Assembly: GCA_030036915.1 (NCBI GenBank)
Contig: JASHSC010000206.1
Span: 1-7,246, forward strand
Direction of reading: 5' to 3'
Length of the DNA: 7,246 nt
Source: Terriglobia bacterium
GTDB taxonomy: Bacteria; Acidobacteriota; Terriglobia; UBA7540
Positions 4,363 to 7,246 of this stretch are shown one piece after another (the stretch's first letter is position 1; every line of letters begins with the position of its first letter). Below the pieces are notes generated by a model. It did no database searches. It saw only the letters and a program-made list of their open reading frames with translations, and had not been told where the DNA came from. The position numbers and the translations under genes are program-made.

Positions 4363-6327
4363 CCATTGATGCGCACACACCCGACTCGCCTTGATTTCTT
4401 TGCCTCCGCCATCATCGCACTGGTGGCCGTCGCAGCGTTCTTGCTGGCGGATGTGGCGCGCGCGGTTTTTGTGGTCATTGCCCTGGTAAGCATGTGGCTT
4501 TTCATCCGAATTGTTTACAGCCGCCTGCTCTCCGTATTCCCCAAGCAAGGCGACCTGCCTCATGATCATTTGGCGCGCCGGCTTTGGCGTGTCTTCGTGG
4601 AAGTAATTCTGCAATACCGCGTCGTGCGCGACCGGCCGCTGGTGGGCATTCTACACGCCTTCGTTCTGTGGGGATTCTTCGCGTTCGCGTGGTACAGCGC
4701 GAACCACATGTGGCTGGGCTTGCGCGGGCTCGATCACGCCACGACTGAGCGCACGTGGTACGGCGCATTCGTGGCCGTCTGGGCTGCGGCCGTGCTGGTG
4801 GGAATGATCGGCCTCTCGGTTCGACGGTTCATTCTGCGGCCCAAGGCGCTGGGAAAACTCTCACCCACCTCGGGCGCTGTCGCCTTTCTGATTTCGGCGC
4901 TCATGGTCACTTACCTGCTGGGCTGGGGAGTGTTCCCTGTGCTCAGCCCTGCCTGGAAAGTTAACTGGTGGCTGCACACGCTGGCATTTTTCGCGCTGCT
5001 CGTGGTGATTCCCATCTCGAAGCACCTGCACCTGGTGCTCGCCCCCGTCACCATCTTCTTCCGCCCCGAGACCACCAGCTCCATGCGCGCTCTGCGTGAG
5101 GAGGGCGAAGACCTGGGGCTGATTCATTTCAAGGACCTCAGCCGCAAAGACGTCCTGGACGTCGATGCCTGCGTCGAGTGTGGCCGCTGCACCGACTTCT
5201 GTCCTGCCCATCTTTCGGGCGGAACGCTGAGTCCCAAGGAAATCATCCTCGATCTGCGCCGGGGGCTGCTTTCCGGCGGCGGCCTGGTGGCAGGCACGGT
5301 GGAAGAGAAGAAAGAGGGTAAGGCATTCATTACGGAGGACGATCTTTTCCAATGCTATTCGTGCGGCGCGTGCGAGTACGTGTGCCCGGTGGGAATCGAG
5401 CACGTGGGGCGCAAGATTCTCGACCTGCGGCGCGGCCTGGTGAGCGAAGGACGCATCACCAGCGAGCGCGTGAACCAGCTTTTCACCACCATGGAGCGCG
5501 CTCCGCACAATCCCTGGGGCATCGGGCACGACGCTCGGCAGAAGTTGATCGAGTCGAAACAGTTTCCCATTTTCGACGGCACGCAGGAGTGGCTGTTCTG
5601 GCTCGGCTGCGGGTTGAATTACGATTCGCACGGGCAAGCGGTGGCGCAGGCCATGCGGCAGATTCTGGATGCGGCGGGCATCTCCTGGGGCGTGCTAGCG
5701 CGGGAAACCTGCTGCGGCGAACCGGCGCGGCGGGCGGGCAACGAGTACCTGTTCATGGAGCTCTCCGGCAAGCTGGTGGAATCGTTTGAGGGCGCGCGCG
5801 TGAAGAACATCGTCTCCTGCTGCCCTCACTGCACGACGATGCTGGACAAGGATTACCGCCAGATCACAACTTACGCGAAGCTTGGAATCAAGGTGATGCA
5901 CCACTCGGAATTCATTGTGGACGTTCTTCCTAAATTGCTGTTGCAGCCCTCCCGCATTAAAGCCACCTACCATGATCCCTGCTATCTGGCGCGAGGGCGC
6001 GGCATCACCGATGCGCCTCGCGAAATTCTGTGCGCCGCGGGCGCCACAATCACCGAAGCCGCGCACCACGGCCGGAACACGCAGTGCTGCGGAGCCGGAG
6101 GCGCGCAGATCTTTGTTGCCGATGATTCCCGCGAGCACGGCAAGCAGCGCGCGAACCAACGCCGATTTGCGGAATTGATGCAGACCGGCGCCTCGACCGT
6201 CGCCGTCGCCTGTCCCTACTGCCCCATCATGCTGCGCGACGCCGCCGGCGCCCTCAAGCGCGAGGATGTTGAAATTCTCGACATTGCGGAGATTGTGGCA
6301 AAGAATTTAGCAACACTTCGGGTTTGA
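4357..6327 (+). CDS. Membrane Fe-S oxidoreductase, ETF:menaquinone oxidoreductase / HdrD-like
   Basis: A 656-residue fusion that should pass electrons between a soluble donor or acceptor and the quinone pool. Residues 1-230 form a NarI-like membrane domain of about six helices; His100, His117, His207, His223 and His225 are candidate heme-b ligands. Two 4Fe-4S motifs follow: Cys272/275/278/282 and Cys333/336/339/343, each ending in CP. The C-terminal part has two CCG domains, as in heterodisulfide reductase subunit D: Cys418, CCG 452-454 and CCPHC 488-492; then Cys542, CCG 577-579 and CPYC 619-622. The arrangement matches Mycobacterium EtfD (Rv0338c) and the proposed ETF:methylmenaquinone oxidoreductase of Geobacter, which link acyl-CoA oxidation to menaquinone; that role is inferred here. 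No etfAB genes are in the window. ATG 4357 lies in a repeat arm and lacks a ribosome-binding site; ATG 4369, preceded by AGGA at 4354-4357, is a good alternative. All cluster cysteines are intact. Confidence 0.92.
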   Translation: MAPLMRTHPTRLDFFASAIIALVAVAAFLLADVARAVFVVIALVSMWLFIRIVYSRLLSVFPKQGDLPHDHLARRLWRVFVEVILQYRVVRDRPLVGILHAFVLWGFFAFAWYSANHMWLGLRGLDHATTERTWYGAFVAVWAAAVLVGMIGLSVRRFILRPKALGKLSPTSGAVAFLISALMVTYLLGWGVFPVLSPAWKVNWWLHTLAFFALLVVIPISKHLHLVLAPVTIFFRPETTSSMRALREEGEDLGLIHFKDLSRKDVLDVDACVECGRCTDFCPAHLSGGTLSPKEIILDLRRGLLSGGGLVAGTVEEKKEGKAFITEDDLFQCYSCGACEYVCPVGIEHVGRKILDLRRGLVSEGRITSERVNQLFTTMERAPHNPWGIGHDARQKLIESKQFPIFDGTQEWLFWLGCGLNYDSHGQAVAQAMRQILDAAGISWGVLARETCCGEPARRAGNEYLFMELSGKLVESFEGARVKNIVSCCPHCTTMLDKDYRQITTYAKLGIKVMHHSEFIVDVLPKLLLQPSRIKATYHDPCYLARGRGITDAPREILCAAGATITEAAHHGRNTQCCGAGGAQIFVADDSREHGKQRANQRRFAELMQTGASTVAVACPYCPIMLRDAAGALKREDVEILDIAEIVAKNLATLRV

Positions 6328-6348
6328 ACTGAGATTGATCCCCTGCAC

Positions 6349-7119
6349 ATGCGTGCGACTGACTTCGAATTCCGCCACCGCTTTTGGGTCATTTGCTTCG
6401 TCTATCTCCTGGGATTCGGACCCTACAACTTCGACCACGTAAACTCGACCGCGGCGATGGCGCACTGGATTCTTGGGGCGCGGGACCCGCACCTTGAATC
6501 GCTCGCCGCTCGCCACATGCTTCAGGCACTGTTCGTTCTCTCGGCTTCGTTGATCACTGTGGCGGCGTGGATCCGAACCTGGGGCGGCGCCTATCTGCGC
6601 GCGGAAGTGGTTCACGACTCAAAGGTGCATACAGAGCGCCTGGTGGCCGACGGCCCTTACCGCCACCTGCGCAATCCACTCTATCTCGGCAACATGTTCC
6701 TGGCCGCGGGAATGGCGTTTCTGGCCAGCCGCGTGGGCGGAGTGATTCTGATTCTGGGAAATCTGCTCGTCGTGCTGCGCTTGATCGGGCGGGAGGAGGC
6801 TGCGCTCACGGAATCTCAGGGCGAAGCTTATCGCACTTATCTGAACGCCGTCCCGCGGTTGTGGCCGTCGCTCGCGCCACGCCTTCCCGCCGGCGACATG
6901 CGCCCCGAGTGGCCGCAAGCGTTTTTGGGCGAAGCTTGGATGTGGTGTTTCGCCCTCGATGGTTTCATCTTCGCTTGGTTAATGAACTTTAGGATCTACT
7001 TTCCAATTCTCTGGATCACAGGGTTTGTATATTTCGGGGTCATGATGGCGACGAAGTGGCAACGCCGGCGAAAATCGCGTCTCCCTGTTGCGGGCAGCCC
7101 TTCTGCGAATCTCTCATAA
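6349..7119 (+). CDS. PEMT/ICMT-family membrane methyltransferase
   Basis: A 256-residue integral membrane protein with the SAM-binding signature of phospholipid N-methyltransferases and isoprenylcysteine carboxyl methyltransferases: DGPYRHLRNPLYLG (101-114), then Glu149-Glu150 and the G...Y..Y...VPR pattern (Gly158, Tyr161, Tyr164, Val168-Arg170). Hydrophobic segments lie at about 12-25, 57-75, 112-126 and 130-146. A tail of about 75 residues with two more helices (about 195-212 and 216-234) extends beyond the conserved core. Members methylate lipids, prenylated or other lipophilic compounds with S-adenosylmethionine; the substrate here is unknown. It starts 21 bp after the Fe-S oxidoreductase gene with no terminator between, so the two are probably co-transcribed. 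The start has little ribosome-binding sequence (only GAG at 6331-6333). Confidence 0.87.
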   Translation: MRATDFEFRHRFWVICFVYLLGFGPYNFDHVNSTAAMAHWILGARDPHLESLAARHMLQALFVLSASLITVAAWIRTWGGAYLRAEVVHDSKVHTERLVADGPYRHLRNPLYLGNMFLAAGMAFLASRVGGVILILGNLLVVLRLIGREEAALTESQGEAYRTYLNAVPRLWPSLAPRLPAGDMRPEWPQAFLGEAWMWCFALDGFIFAWLMNFRIYFPILWITGFVYFGVMMATKWQRRRKSRLPVAGSPSANLS

Positions 7120-7238
7120 GTCTTAAGTCCCGGTATTGAAACGGCGGTGGCGCTCAGATCTCACTTTGGCGGAATCACCACAGGGATAGCCTTCCGGCGC
7201 GAAAACGCCTCTTCACTCACCCCTAAAAGAGTTTCAGG

Positions 7239-7244
7239 TACAAT
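7239..7244 (+). promoter_or_regulatory. Possible -10 box for a gene beyond the window
   Basis: TACAAT near the right edge resembles a -10 box. The best -35 candidate at 17 bp spacing (CTCACC, 7216-7221) is weak. The stretch 7120-7246 holds no coding region I can support, so this may be the promoter region of the next gene. Confidence 0.2.
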
Positions 7245-7246
7245 TC

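Noticed and set aside
4861..5637. 258-codon antisense open frame opposite the Fe-S gene
   Set aside because: Its composition is typical of a reverse-strand shadow, and the sense strand carries all Fe-S cysteine motifs.

Overview
This is a GC-rich bacterial chromosomal segment with six complete protein-coding genes, all on the + strand and separated by short spacers. The best guess at the host is a member of the Acidobacteriota. This rests on the type of PAP2-family protein with its DQK.IW....DPHD region, the N-terminus of the TPR protein (DSRTRHQLKQDEF), the many shadow reading frames of GC-rich DNA, and intergenic palindromes of kinds I recall from acidobacterial genomes. No database search was possible, so the assignment is an inference. 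I saw no rRNA, tRNA, CRISPR array, transposase or phage gene.

Layout: (1) 164-1525, a 12-TM APC-superfamily permease resembling the polyamine/amino-acid:H+ symporters known from plants and trypanosomatids. (2) 1647-2405, a classical short-chain dehydrogenase/reductase. (3) 2584-3417, a PAP2-type phosphatase with a lipoprotein signal. (4) 3532-4257, a membrane-anchored TPR protein of YfgM-like architecture with its own clear sigma70-type promoter. (5) 4357-6327, a large membrane Fe-S oxidoreductase (NarI-like heme-b domain, two 4Fe-4S clusters, two CCG domains) of the ETF:menaquinone oxidoreductase / HdrD-like type. (6) 6349-7119, a membrane methyltransferase of the PEMT/ICMT type that starts 21 bp after gene 5 and is probably co-transcribed with it.

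Intergenic structure: two composite palindromic repeats with the same outer arms (GTAGGGGC ... GCCCCTAC) sit on either side of the SDR gene. The first supplies the stop codon of the permease; the second begins one base after the SDR stop codon. A different inverted repeat (TGCCATCCTG ... CAGGATGGCA) lies between genes 4 and 5, and its right arm contains the first possible ATG of gene 5. Repeat insertion therefore seems to have shaped several gene boundaries here.

Functionally the genes do not form one obvious pathway. Genes 5 and 6 look like a real transcription unit involving membrane electron transfer and methylation of a lipid or other lipophilic substrate. Gene 4 is probably an envelope protein-quality or secretion accessory factor. 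Genes 1-3 look like separate metabolic or envelope functions. I found no convincing new multi-gene defence or mobile system. The most notable points are the repeat-defined gene ends, the substituted active-site motifs of the phosphatase, and the orphan ETF-oxidoreductase-like gene paired with a methyltransferase.
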